A stretch of 44,759 nt of DNA from Planctomycetaceae bacterium. GTDB lineage: Bacteria > Planctomycetota > Planctomycetia > Pirellulales > Pirellulaceae. Location: contig PAQH01000164.1 of NCBI GenBank assembly GCA_002709225.1, positions 1 through 44,759 on the forward strand, in the 5' to 3' direction. Positions 35,072-43,159 of the stretch are shown piece after piece (within the stretch, counting starts at the first letter, position 1; each line of letters begins with the position of its first letter). The position numbers and the translations under genes are program-made. Below the pieces are notes generated by a model. That model worked only from the letters and a program-made list of their open reading frames with translations, was not told the origin of the DNA and made no database searches.

Positions 35072-36391
35072 TTAGCGATGTCCCTCGGCAGCGGTGCCGT
35101 GGCCGCGGATCAAGGCATCCAGGACGACGAGAGGTTCAGCACCCACCTGCCGTATCGTACAGCGCAGGCCGGCGGGGACACCAAAGTGGTCGTGGTGTGT
35201 TGCGTTTCGGGTGATGCCTTCAATGTCGATCTCAGCCGTCCCGCGGGAAACGGAGAGCGCGCGAAAACCGCCAGCCGGGTAGGTAAAACCATTTCGATTG
35301 GCTCGCGTGAGGCTCAGTTCCAGGCCTCCGCTCCCGCCGCGATGGGTGACGGTGTAGGGGATGAGTGTTTTACGCCAGCAGGAGGTGAGTTGCGCAGCCC
35401 GCGCGATTTCACGTTCCAGGTAGACCATCTGACCGAAAGCGGCACTGTCGCGTTCCACCCGCTGTAGGGAGTCAACCGGTTGCGGGCTTGGTTCCACATC
35501 GAGAAAGACACCCCACCCGGCGTGTTGCAAGGATCCAAAGATAAAGGGGACGTGATGGATGTCATCCGTGGTGTTGACCCAGCCATGATCGGTTTGAGGT
35601 GGGATAGGCATGGCGTAGCCTTCGTCAACTTTGGCCCGGCGATTTCCCAGCACCGTCATGCCGTGTGTCGGCTCATAGCCTAGGTGGATCTCGACGCCAT
35701 GCTCGTGCCGGTGTGTGGGAACGTTGCGCTCCTCACCCGCGAGCCAGGCCAAATTCCAGGAATGGTGTTCGCCGTAGACAAGCGGCACGATGGTGATGCC
35801 CAGGCCGGGGACGACAAAACCCGCCTGCTCTGGCGCATGCGTGTCTTGCGTTAGATGAATTCCGCATTCACCAGAGATTGACTCGATGATTTGTTGAAAA
35901 CGGTCGTGAATCGTCCGCAGCGTTTGGCTCGGGGCAAGCGTCAATTCGGCCTGCAGGCTTTCAAGTACGCGGAGCACGCCGCGGTGATAGCGGTGCAGTG
36001 AGGTGATGACCGCCTGAAAGTCGGTGGGTACGGGTTCCATCGATTGACTGGCCAGGTCTTCGAGCGTCTCAACACTACGCTGGCGATGGGCTTGGCCCAG
36101 CTGGCACGTGGTTGGGCATTCGTCGAGTGCGATGCGGGTTGCATGGAAGGTGCCGATGACATGCAGGCGGAAGCCGTAGCTGTAGAGCCGAGCCAGTGTT
36201 GTGTCCTGTGCGGTGATTTCAGACGGATTACGGTTTTGCTGGTGGCTCTGCTGAGCCTTCTCGATCACCTGGCGGTAATGGGCGTGCATGCGAAGGTTCA
36301 CGGCGGTACTCCAGCTGCGGTGCAACGTGGCGGGCCGGGATGGGGCGTGTAACGCGGGCGGTGTGGCCTGCCCCACGGGGGTGTGCGGCAT
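35072..36391 (-). CDS. Bicupin-like protein of unknown function
   Basis: A protein of up to 439 residues, not recognised as a named family. Residues about 36-190 are helical. A cupin-like metal site is seen in the middle: His227, His229 and His231 in THRHEH, Glu234, and a later His269 in PPQTDHG. A second cupin-like segment occurs near the C-terminus (THHDHFGVPAGL, then a beta-rich run ending in LVVLDALIRG). The double-barrel pattern suggests a metal-dependent enzyme or sugar-binding sensor, but no substrate can be inferred. The start is uncertain: the ATG at 36391 is used, while a shorter form from the ATG at 36289 would drop a Pro/Arg-rich leader that looks non-coding. Confidence 0.65.
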   Translation of the reverse strand: MPHTPVGQATPPALHAPSRPATLHRSWSTAVNLRMHAHYRQVIEKAQQSHQQNRNPSEITAQDTTLARLYSYGFRLHVIGTFHATRIALDECPTTCQLGQAHRQRSVETLEDLASQSMEPVPTDFQAVITSLHRYHRGVLRVLESLQAELTLAPSQTLRTIHDRFQQIIESISGECGIHLTQDTHAPEQAGFVVPGLGITIVPLVYGEHHSWNLAWLAGEERNVPTHRHEHGVEIHLGYEPTHGMTVLGNRRAKVDEGYAMPIPPQTDHGWVNTTDDIHHVPFIFGSLQHAGWGVFLDVEPSPQPVDSLQRVERDSAAFGQMVYLEREIARAAQLTSCWRKTLIPYTVTHRGGSGGLELSLTRANRNGFTYPAGGFRALSVSRGTAEIDIEGITRNATHHDHFGVPAGLRCTIRQVGAEPLVVLDALIRGHGTAAEGHR

Positions 36392-36678
36392 CCAAACCAG
36401 TTCCGCTTGGGGGTGTCCGCGTCTCGATGCCTAGTCAATCCTAGCATGAGAAGTAGGGACGTGAGCGGTGGAGTTCTACCGATTTTTTCGGTTTGTTGGC
36501 AAGAAGGCTCTGGACGAAGGCAGGCCTCGGCAAGCCGTGGGGCGCCCTTTGCGTTGCCCGCTTGAGCCGCTAAACTCCGCAGCCTGCCAGAGTTGGCACC
36601 CAGAGAGGGTGGAGGCACCCTGACTTCCAGTGTGCGACTCCCCCGCGAGAGTGATGCTATCGACCTACCGAGCTGAAG

Positions 36679-38514
36679 ATGACCATGCGCCGTGACGACT
36701 TGCGAAATATTGCCATCATTGCCCACGTAGACCACGGCAAAACAACGTTGGTTGATGCGCTCCTGCGGCAGAGTGGCCAGTTTCGGGCCGCCCAACTGGA
36801 GGGCGAGTGCATCCTCGATTCCAATGATTTGGAACGGGAACGCGGCATCACTATTCTGGCCAAGAATATCGCGATTACCTACCAAGGTATCAAAATCAAT
36901 ATCATCGATACGCCTGGCCACGCTGATTTTGGTGGTGAGGTCGAACGCGTTTTGCAGTTGGCGGACGGTGTTCTTGTACTGGTAGATGCCTTTGAGGGCC
37001 CGCGACCGCAGACTCGATTTGTGTTGCAGAAAGCGTTGGATCGCAAACTCAAGCCGTTGGTTGTGGTCAACAAGATTGATCGTCCCGACTGTCGACCCGA
37101 TGAAGTGCTGTCGGAGATGTTTGATCTGTTGGCCGAATTGGGCGCCGACGACGCGACTCTCGATTTCCCGTATGTCTATGCCAGCGCTCGAGACGGTTAT
37201 GCGCTCCGTCAGTTATCGGAGCTGGAGACCGCCAAGTCAGCCGGGGTGCGGCCGTTGTTGGATATGATCGTGGAGCAGATCCCGCCTCCCGACGTTGTTC
37301 CTGACGGCCCGCTGCAGATCCTGGTCACGACCCTCGAGTGGTCTGAATATGTGGGACGTGTCGCGATTGGTCGGATTTCCAGTGGACAGATTTCCCGTGG
37401 CCAGACGGTTGGGCTGACACGGGCGGATGGTACCTACTCGGTTGCACCCGTGACCGCCATCGAGTTGTTCGACAAGCTGGGGCGGGTGGAGGGCGAGCAG
37501 GCGTCGGCGGGGGACATCGTGGCATTGGTCGGCTTGCCCGATCCGCAGATTGGCGACACCGTGACAGATGCGGAGACTCCGGCGGCGCTCCCTCGCATCG
37601 CGGTTGATGAACCGACGCTGTCGATGATTTTCACGATTAACTCTTCACCTTTGGCTGGGCAGGACGGGAAGTATGTGACCAGTCGCAATCTGCGCGAACG
37701 CTTGTATCGTGAACTGCAGTCGAATGTGGCGCTGCGCGTTACGGAAACGAATGATAAGGACTGTTTTGAGGTGTCTGGGCGGGGTGTACTGCATCTGTCA
37801 ATCCTCATCGAACAGATGCGGCGCGAAGGTTATGAGCTGTCTGTTGGCAAGCCACGTGTGATCGAAAAGCAAGTGGATGGCGTCTGGCATGAGCCCTATG
37901 AGATTCTGGTCATTGATGTACCGACCGAAGATGTGGGGTCCGTGATGGAACTGGTTTGTAACCGCCGCGGACAAGTCAAGCAGATGTTGAGTGGAGATGG
38001 CGGACTTTCGCACCTGGAGTTTTCCATTCCGGCTCGTGGTTTGATCGGGCTGCGCACGCGGCTGCTCAACGCGACCCGCGGTCAGGCGGTGATACATCAT
38101 CGTTACGATTGCTACCAGGCCCGTGAAGGAAGTGTGCCGCGCCGCAACAACGGGGTGCTGGTTTCGCAGGAAAATGGCAAGGCTGTGGGCTACGCACTGT
38201 GGAAACTCCAGGAACGCGCGGAAATGCTGGTTGCTCCTGGCGCTGATGTCTACGAGGGAATGGTGGTGGGTGAAAACTCTCGGGATAACGACATGGTCGT
38301 CAATCCGGTGCGCACGAAAAAGCTGACGAACATTCGGGCATCTGGATCAGACGACAACATTCTCCTCAAACCGGCCAGGGAATTGTCTCTGGAAGCGGCG
38401 CTGGAGTATATCGAAAGCGACGAGTACGTGGAGATCACTCCCCGGGTCATCCGGTTGCGCAAGATCTTGCTGCAAGAAAACGCTCGACGACGAATGGCCA
38501 GTCAGACACAGTAA
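36679..38514 (+). CDS. typA: Translational GTPase TypA/BipA
   Basis: A 611-residue ribosome-binding GTPase of the elongation-factor family, involved in ribosome assembly and stress response. G1 is AHVDHGKTTLVD, G2 lies in RERGITI, G3 is DTPGHADF and G4 is NKIDRPD. The later domains carry EF-G-like segments, including GRGVLHLSILIEQMRREGYELSVGKP and the BipA C-terminal region RGLIGLRTRLL, GEN and RKIRLRK-like sequence at the end. The length matches the family. The ATG at 36679 is used; an ATG two codons later is equally possible. The gene is flanked by the divergent bicupin gene and the convergent transporter gene. Confidence 0.96.
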   Translation: MTMRRDDLRNIAIIAHVDHGKTTLVDALLRQSGQFRAAQLEGECILDSNDLERERGITILAKNIAITYQGIKINIIDTPGHADFGGEVERVLQLADGVLVLVDAFEGPRPQTRFVLQKALDRKLKPLVVVNKIDRPDCRPDEVLSEMFDLLAELGADDATLDFPYVYASARDGYALRQLSELETAKSAGVRPLLDMIVEQIPPPDVVPDGPLQILVTTLEWSEYVGRVAIGRISSGQISRGQTVGLTRADGTYSVAPVTAIELFDKLGRVEGEQASAGDIVALVGLPDPQIGDTVTDAETPAALPRIAVDEPTLSMIFTINSSPLAGQDGKYVTSRNLRERLYRELQSNVALRVTETNDKDCFEVSGRGVLHLSILIEQMRREGYELSVGKPRVIEKQVDGVWHEPYEILVIDVPTEDVGSVMELVCNRRGQVKQMLSGDGGLSHLEFSIPARGLIGLRTRLLNATRGQAVIHHRYDCYQAREGSVPRRNNGVLVSQENGKAVGYALWKLQERAEMLVAPGADVYEGMVVGENSRDNDMVVNPVRTKKLTNIRASGSDDNILLKPARELSLEAALEYIESDEYVEITPRVIRLRKILLQENARRRMASQTQ

Positions 38515-38540
38515 TTTGGGTCACAGTGATCTGGCGCGTC

Positions 38541-38558
38541 GCCTGCGGGTTTCCAGGC
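38541..38558. terminator. Weak hairpin between typA and the Nramp-like gene
   Basis: GCCTG (38541-38545) and CAGGC (38554-38558) with an eight-base loop, in the 76-base gap between two converging genes. It could stop transcription from either side. The stem is short and there is no T-run. Confidence 0.2.
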
Positions 38559-38590
38559 AGCTCCCGCGGCGTGTGGTGTCGCGGCGGGCC

Positions 38591-40411
38591 CTACATGCCC
38601 AACAGCTCTTTCAACATGGGTAGCTGTTTCTGGTAGAAGACCAGAATCGTCAGGCCCAGGTAAAACACACCGCAGAACAGGATTCCGATCTGATTGATCC
38701 ACCCCGGGTGAAGTGCTTTGGGCAGGTATTTGAGGTTGTTGCGGAGGATGAAGAAGGCGGTGAATCCCAAGGCAATGTTGTTCATGTTGGCGACGACGAG
38801 CACCATCCCTTTGGGTGCCCCGTAGGTCTGAAAGAGATAGGCACCGATGAAGGTCCAGATCACATACAGGGCCAGAATTGTGTAGTAGATGCGGTGCACC
38901 TGGTCACTCGACATACGATCGCGCACGCGTTGGCTGCCTGACCAGAGGATGTCGGTCCATCGCCGGCAGGTGTTTTCCACGATCGACATTTGGCTCGGCA
39001 GCAGCACCAACAGCCCAATGACGAGCGTCGCGACCCACATTAGTCGCTGCATTCCGTCGGACAGATCGGGAGCGTGCCTGAAGCCATCAGCGGACATGAT
39101 CGCCTGCGCGTAATCTGGCGCGTCAGGCATGTTGTAGAGTGGCGAGTGTGGTGAGAACTCGATGGAAATCAGCGCCGGCAGAGCCATGCCCATCACGCAG
39201 CCAGGACCCCAGATCAGGAACTGGTCAGTAATGATGTACTTCCACCAGGCCTTCCAGCGACGCATGTTTTCGGGAGTCTCGGCAAATACTTTACCGATGT
39301 GGCTGAGGCTGATTTCACGACCACCGACAGCGCTGGGAATCGCACCGACCTGGCTGCCCATTCCCCAGCCTTTGTCACGTACGTAGTTGGAGTAGGTGGA
39401 GTTGCTCAGGCCGCCCCCGCCGGCGTATCCGGCAAAGGCACCAAGCAAGGCGATTTGCGTCAACATGAGTACGGGAAATTCTCCATCCCGTAACAAGGCC
39501 ATAAAGACGTTGTCGATGTTTTCCCCGTCCCACTTGCCGTCGCCGTCGACATCGTTGAATTTATCGCCTTTGCCGTCACCGTCTCGATCGCTCCAGCCAT
39601 CGAACTTTCCATCGCCATTGGTATCGACGTCCGGCAAAAACTTTTCTTCCACAACGTCGAGGCGGTTGTCACGGTCAAAGTCCTCACCCGGATCGAGCTT
39701 GCCGTTGCCATTGCGATCTTCCGCGGCCACGACCGGAATGTTGCCCACTTTCAAGAATCCGCTGAAGACGCGACCCCAGTTCTTGGCGCTGACCATGGTG
39801 ACGCCGACGACGACGCAAAATCCCAGCACGACGATGACCTTAGTGGTCATCACCCACTGCATCATGTTGTAGATCTTACCGCCAATCAAAATGGGAAGTG
39901 ACACTGCGGCCAGCAGGACGTATCCCAGGCTGTTGATCAGAAACCGGTCTTCCGGGCCCGGCGGCCGGTCCAGATACAGGGCGGCGATCACGGTCGCGGC
40001 GGTGGTCGAGAGAGCGGGGATGAAGGCACCCAGACTGAGCAGGACAAAGATCGAAATCCAGAACCCGGGTCCGGGGCGAGCACGCATAAAACCGGTAAAT
40101 ACAGGTTCTCCCGTGTAGAGCGCGTAGCGGCCACACTCGATGTTGTAGAACATTTGTCCCAGGATCGAGAGCGCCGCCAGCCACATCAAACTGCCACCGT
40201 ACTTGGCCGTAATTTCGGCTCCCAGCAGCCACTCTCCACCGGCCAGTTGAATGCCGCACATGACGATGCCAGGGCCGATGAAGCCGGCCAGATTTTTCAT
40301 TCCCAGTGGCTTGGGTTCTGGCAGCTCTGTCAGGTCCCAGGTGGGCAGACAGGTCTGTGGCAAATTTTGACGTGTTGCTTCTTCGGTGGTGGCATCCGTT
40401 GCGTTATTCAT
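38591..40411 (-). CDS. Nramp-like (SLC11-type) transporter with an EF-hand-like Ca-binding insert
   Basis: A 606-residue integral membrane protein related to Nramp transporters, with hydrophobic helices at about 42-66, 74-92, 116-146, 160-180, 187-208, 312-335 and further ones to the C-terminus. TM1 aligns with Nramp TM1 (GPGIVMCGIQLAGGEWLLGAEI), but the metal-binding Asp-Pro-Gly-Asn motif is Ala57-Gly-Gly-Glu60. TM6 has GGGLSNSTYSNY in place of the MPHN motif. Transition-metal specificity is therefore doubtful. Between TM5 and TM6, residues 232-298 hold five consecutive DxDxDG-type loops. That loop should face the periplasm if topology follows the family. The ATG overlaps the kinase gene by eight bases, so the genes are probably coexpressed. 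Confidence 0.85.
   Translation of the reverse strand: MNNATDATTEEATRQNLPQTCLPTWDLTELPEPKPLGMKNLAGFIGPGIVMCGIQLAGGEWLLGAEITAKYGGSLMWLAALSILGQMFYNIECGRYALYTGEPVFTGFMRARPGPGFWISIFVLLSLGAFIPALSTTAATVIAALYLDRPPGPEDRFLINSLGYVLLAAVSLPILIGGKIYNMMQWVMTTKVIVVLGFCVVVGVTMVSAKNWGRVFSGFLKVGNIPVVAAEDRNGNGKLDPGEDFDRDNRLDVVEEKFLPDVDTNGDGKFDGWSDRDGDGKGDKFNDVDGDGKWDGENIDNVFMALLRDGEFPVLMLTQIALLGAFAGYAGGGGLSNSTYSNYVRDKGWGMGSQVGAIPSAVGGREISLSHIGKVFAETPENMRRWKAWWKYIITDQFLIWGPGCVMGMALPALISIEFSPHSPLYNMPDAPDYAQAIMSADGFRHAPDLSDGMQRLMWVATLVIGLLVLLPSQMSIVENTCRRWTDILWSGSQRVRDRMSSDQVHRIYYTILALYVIWTFIGAYLFQTYGAPKGMVLVVANMNNIALGFTAFFILRNNLKYLPKALHPGWINQIGILFCGVFYLGLTILVFYQKQLPMLKELLGM
39518..39718 (-). other. Five EF-hand-like loops inserted in the transporter
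   Basis: Loop 1, residues 232-243 (DRNGNGKLDPGE), fits the canonical 12-residue EF-hand loop with Glu at position 12. Loop 2, residues 244-255 (DFDRDNRLDVVE), also fits. Loops 3-5 (starting at Asp263, Asp275 and Asp287) are DxDGDG-type without the final Glu, as in dockerin or thrombospondin-3 repeats. The repeats are next to each other, unlike paired helix-loop-helix EF-hands. They probably bind Ca in the periplasmic loop. Confidence 0.85.
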
Positions 40412-41801
40412 CAGTCATACTGCCTGAGAATGTTTGGCGGATCATCTGGGTCGCGTCCTGGAAGCTGGACGCCTGGCCGCAGGTGACGAGCGATTGGATC
40501 AATAGTCCCCACAGTGTATCTTCTGAACCCCGGCAAACACGATGGGCACAGGCAAACTCTTGGCAAATCGCTTCCAGCAGATGCGGTGAGTTCTGTGGCA
40601 GGCTACCTGACAGGACGAGGCGTTGCCAGTCTGCGGCCGGACAGAGCTGGTCGGCACAGCGCCGGTAATTTTCGGCCATGTTGCGGTACGCTGCCCGAAA
40701 CAGCGTGCCGACGTTGAGATTTTCGATTTGTATGTTGCCGATCGAGCCTCGGTTTCCCAACGGGCCGGCAAAAAAAGCGAGATCGACGTCCAGATCGGTG
40801 TCTGGTGTATCGTGCACGGCCCGCGCGATCGCCGGCCAGGGGTCGTGGTTGGGTGACACCTCGTGCGCGAGTTGATTGACGAGTTGCAGCAGCACATCCA
40901 GGCTTCGTCCGGCCGGAAGATGTGTGATCGAGTTGAGAAATTGGCCATCGAAATAAGTGCGGGTCTGATAGCTTCCCAGTTGTAATCGTGTGGACAGTTG
41001 GCTTACCTGAGAACCCGTGGAGATATTCAAGGAGAGCTCTCCGGCTGCGAGTCGTGTGCCCAGTAACGCGCATTGGTGGTCGCCCAGGGGGGCGAAGCAG
41101 GGAAGTTGGTGGCCAGCGATGGACAGTGTTCCGATGGGTTCGGTCGGGCTGACTAGTTGCGGCCATTGAAGCTCCGGCAGATCGAGGGCGGCGAACGCGG
41201 TGTGGTGCCAGTCGCTGGTTGTCAGGTCGAGGGCACCGAGCGCGTTGGTGCGCTCGACAGCGGGCGCGCTATTGCACAGTCGGGCCCAGACATACTCGCC
41301 GAGTCCCAGTGGTGTTGCTCCGTGGGGTAGCTGCCGCTGGCATGCGAGCCAGTAGAGCAGGCTTGTCGACGCGCCGGTCTTTAGTTCTCCGCCCAGTTCG
41401 GCGCGTTGGCCGTCGGTTAGTTGGGCGTGCAAATGGTCGTAGTAACTGGTAGCCGCGGTCGGATGGGTGTCCAGCACGCGCTGATCGCGCCAGGAGAGAT
41501 AACGGGTTAACGGTTGACCCCGGTGATCGACGAGGACCGTGCCAGCCATTTGAGTGCAACTGACCAATCCTGCTGGCTTGTCGGCCTTGGCAGCCAGTTC
41601 CGTGACGACTTCCTCGGTTGCGCGGATGACCGCGTGGGGGTCAATTTCAAAGTGACGGGGGGGCAGGCCTGATACCGGTCCTGGGCATGCGCGGCGGATG
41701 GTTGCACCGATCTGGAGCCGTTCCAGGTCGAGTAGTGCGCCTTTGATCGAAGAAGAGCCGATGTCGAGAGCCAGGTACTGCATAGAGGGACGTTTCGGCA
41801 T
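40404..41801 (-). CDS. FGGY-family carbohydrate kinase
   Basis: A 465-residue kinase of the FGGY family (xylulokinase, glycerol kinase, sedoheptulokinase and others), which phosphorylates a sugar or polyol using ATP. The N-terminal ATPase fold begins MQYLALDIGSSSIKG. CTQMAGTVLVDHRGQPLTRYLSWRDQR matches the family GQM...W.D.R block. The C-terminal half contains STGSQVSQL and LVLSGSLPQNSPHLLEAICQE, where relatives carry the second ATP-binding region. The substrate is not evident; similarity of layout suggests a sedoheptulokinase- or xylulokinase-like enzyme. The ATG at 41801 directly follows the TAA stop of the epoxide hydrolase gene, indicating translational coupling. A shorter start at 41783 is possible. 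Confidence 0.85.
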   Translation of the reverse strand: MPKRPSMQYLALDIGSSSIKGALLDLERLQIGATIRRACPGPVSGLPPRHFEIDPHAVIRATEEVVTELAAKADKPAGLVSCTQMAGTVLVDHRGQPLTRYLSWRDQRVLDTHPTAATSYYDHLHAQLTDGQRAELGGELKTGASTSLLYWLACQRQLPHGATPLGLGEYVWARLCNSAPAVERTNALGALDLTTSDWHHTAFAALDLPELQWPQLVSPTEPIGTLSIAGHQLPCFAPLGDHQCALLGTRLAAGELSLNISTGSQVSQLSTRLQLGSYQTRTYFDGQFLNSITHLPAGRSLDVLLQLVNQLAHEVSPNHDPWPAIARAVHDTPDTDLDVDLAFFAGPLGNRGSIGNIQIENLNVGTLFRAAYRNMAENYRRCADQLCPAADWQRLVLSGSLPQNSPHLLEAICQEFACAHRVCRGSEDTLWGLLIQSLVTCGQASSFQDATQMIRQTFSGSMTDE

Positions 41802-43037
41802 TTAGCGAGGCGCGTGTGATTTTTCTTCCTGCTGCCAGAGTGGACGGAAAAACGTGCGTAGATCTTCGGCGTACGTGTCGGCTTCTTCAAAAATGCCAAA
41901 GTGTCCGCCTTGTTTCATGGAGTGAAAACGAGTGACGTTGTAGTATTTTTCCGCCCTGGATTTCATCAGTGGCACGATGTCTTTGGGGAATGAGAGAATT
42001 GCCGTGGGCACTTCGATTCGATTTCCCGGTTTGACGCTCCAGGGATGGTGGTGAGATTCGTAGTAAATACGGATCGCCGTTCCGAACGTGTTGTTGATCC
42101 AATAGAGCATAATGTTGGTCAGCAAGTCGTCCTTGCTGAAGACCTCTTCAAAATCTTCCTGCCAATCGCTCCACTGATGGTACTTTTCCACGATCCAGGC
42201 CGCGGCTCCCACTGGTGAATCGGCCACGAGATGAGCAAAACTCTGGGGGCAGGTCATGTTCACATGGCTGTAACCGGATTGGTCGATCCAGAAACGCTCA
42301 GCCGCTTTCCAGAATGTGAGACTGTCGGGGTCACGCGGTCGGATCGGTGCATTTGCCAACCCGAATCCGCGAATCAGATCGGGGTCCCGTTCGTCATCGG
42401 GCCGTTCATCACGCATGCGTTGGCCCATGTAGTTGATGTGGATGCCGATGAGGTCTTGCGGGAACTGATGGCCCCACGGAAAGGTGATGATGCCACCCCA
42501 GTCCCCGCCGTAGAGACCGTAGCGCTGGTAGCCCAATTCATGGAGGATGGATCGGTAGATGGCTGGATGGTGTTGGAAACCAAATCCGCGCTGCGGCACC
42601 TGGTCGGAGAGGCAAAACCCGCAAAGGGAGGGGATTACCAGGCTGAATGCATCTTCGGCTTTACCACCGAACGCCTCCGGGTCGATCAGGCGTGGGATGA
42701 TGCGCAAGAAAGTAGCCCACGACCAGGGATATCCATGCAGCATGCAGAGCGGTGTCGGATTGGGACCACGCCCGGGAATGTGCATGAAATGGATGCCCAG
42801 GCCATCGACATCTGCTTTGTAGTGCGGGTACTGGTTGATTTCAGATTCTTGTTTGCGCCAATCAAATTCGTGGATCCAATAATCTACCAGCTCCTTCATG
42901 TAGTCGGTGTTGGTTCCGTAGTCCCAGCCTTGCTCTGGGAAGGATTGGGGCCAGCGCGTACGCTCGAGACGCTGTTTCAAGTCGGCGAGTAACTCGTCTG
43001 ACACGGACAGCCGGTAGGGTTTGATTGTGACAGGCAT
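41802..43037 (-). CDS. Epoxide hydrolase (alpha/beta-hydrolase, EHN-type)
   Basis: A 411-residue epoxide hydrolase with the N-terminal EHN helical region (residues about 1-110, with IKPYRLSVSDELLADLKQRLERTRWP) and the alpha/beta-hydrolase fold. The oxyanion loop is LHGYPWSW, the nucleophile Asp lies in YGGDWGG and the catalytic His in GGHFGIFEE near the C-terminus. Epoxide-opening tyrosines are likely in the lid but cannot be fixed by eye. It would convert an epoxide to a diol in the cytoplasm; no signal peptide was seen. Purine-rich AAGAGAA precedes the ATG. It starts the tight epoxide hydrolase-kinase-transporter run. Confidence 0.9.
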   Translation of the reverse strand: MPVTIKPYRLSVSDELLADLKQRLERTRWPQSFPEQGWDYGTNTDYMKELVDYWIHEFDWRKQESEINQYPHYKADVDGLGIHFMHIPGRGPNPTPLCMLHGYPWSWATFLRIIPRLIDPEAFGGKAEDAFSLVIPSLCGFCLSDQVPQRGFGFQHHPAIYRSILHELGYQRYGLYGGDWGGIITFPWGHQFPQDLIGIHINYMGQRMRDERPDDERDPDLIRGFGLANAPIRPRDPDSLTFWKAAERFWIDQSGYSHVNMTCPQSFAHLVADSPVGAAAWIVEKYHQWSDWQEDFEEVFSKDDLLTNIMLYWINNTFGTAIRIYYESHHHPWSVKPGNRIEVPTAILSFPKDIVPLMKSRAEKYYNVTRFHSMKQGGHFGIFEEADTYAEDLRTFFRPLWQQEEKSHAPR

Positions 43038-43135
43038 CGGTTCTCTTGTGTGCCGAGGAGCCCAGGAGCAAGAAACGAGGGTGGTGGCGGGCTCACACGC
43101 TGTTTGTCACCAGCATGAGAAAACCGTTCGAACTG

Positions 43136-43159
43136 GTCGCCAGGCGAACCGCTGGCGAC
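43136..43159 (-). terminator. Hairpin after the PQQ-propeller gene
   Basis: GTCGCCAG (43136-43143) and CTGGCGAC (43152-43159) form a perfect 8-bp stem with an eight-base loop, directly after the stop codon of the propeller gene on the minus strand. TTTT follows about 13-17 bases later. It probably separates that gene from the epoxide hydrolase operon. Confidence 0.45.
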
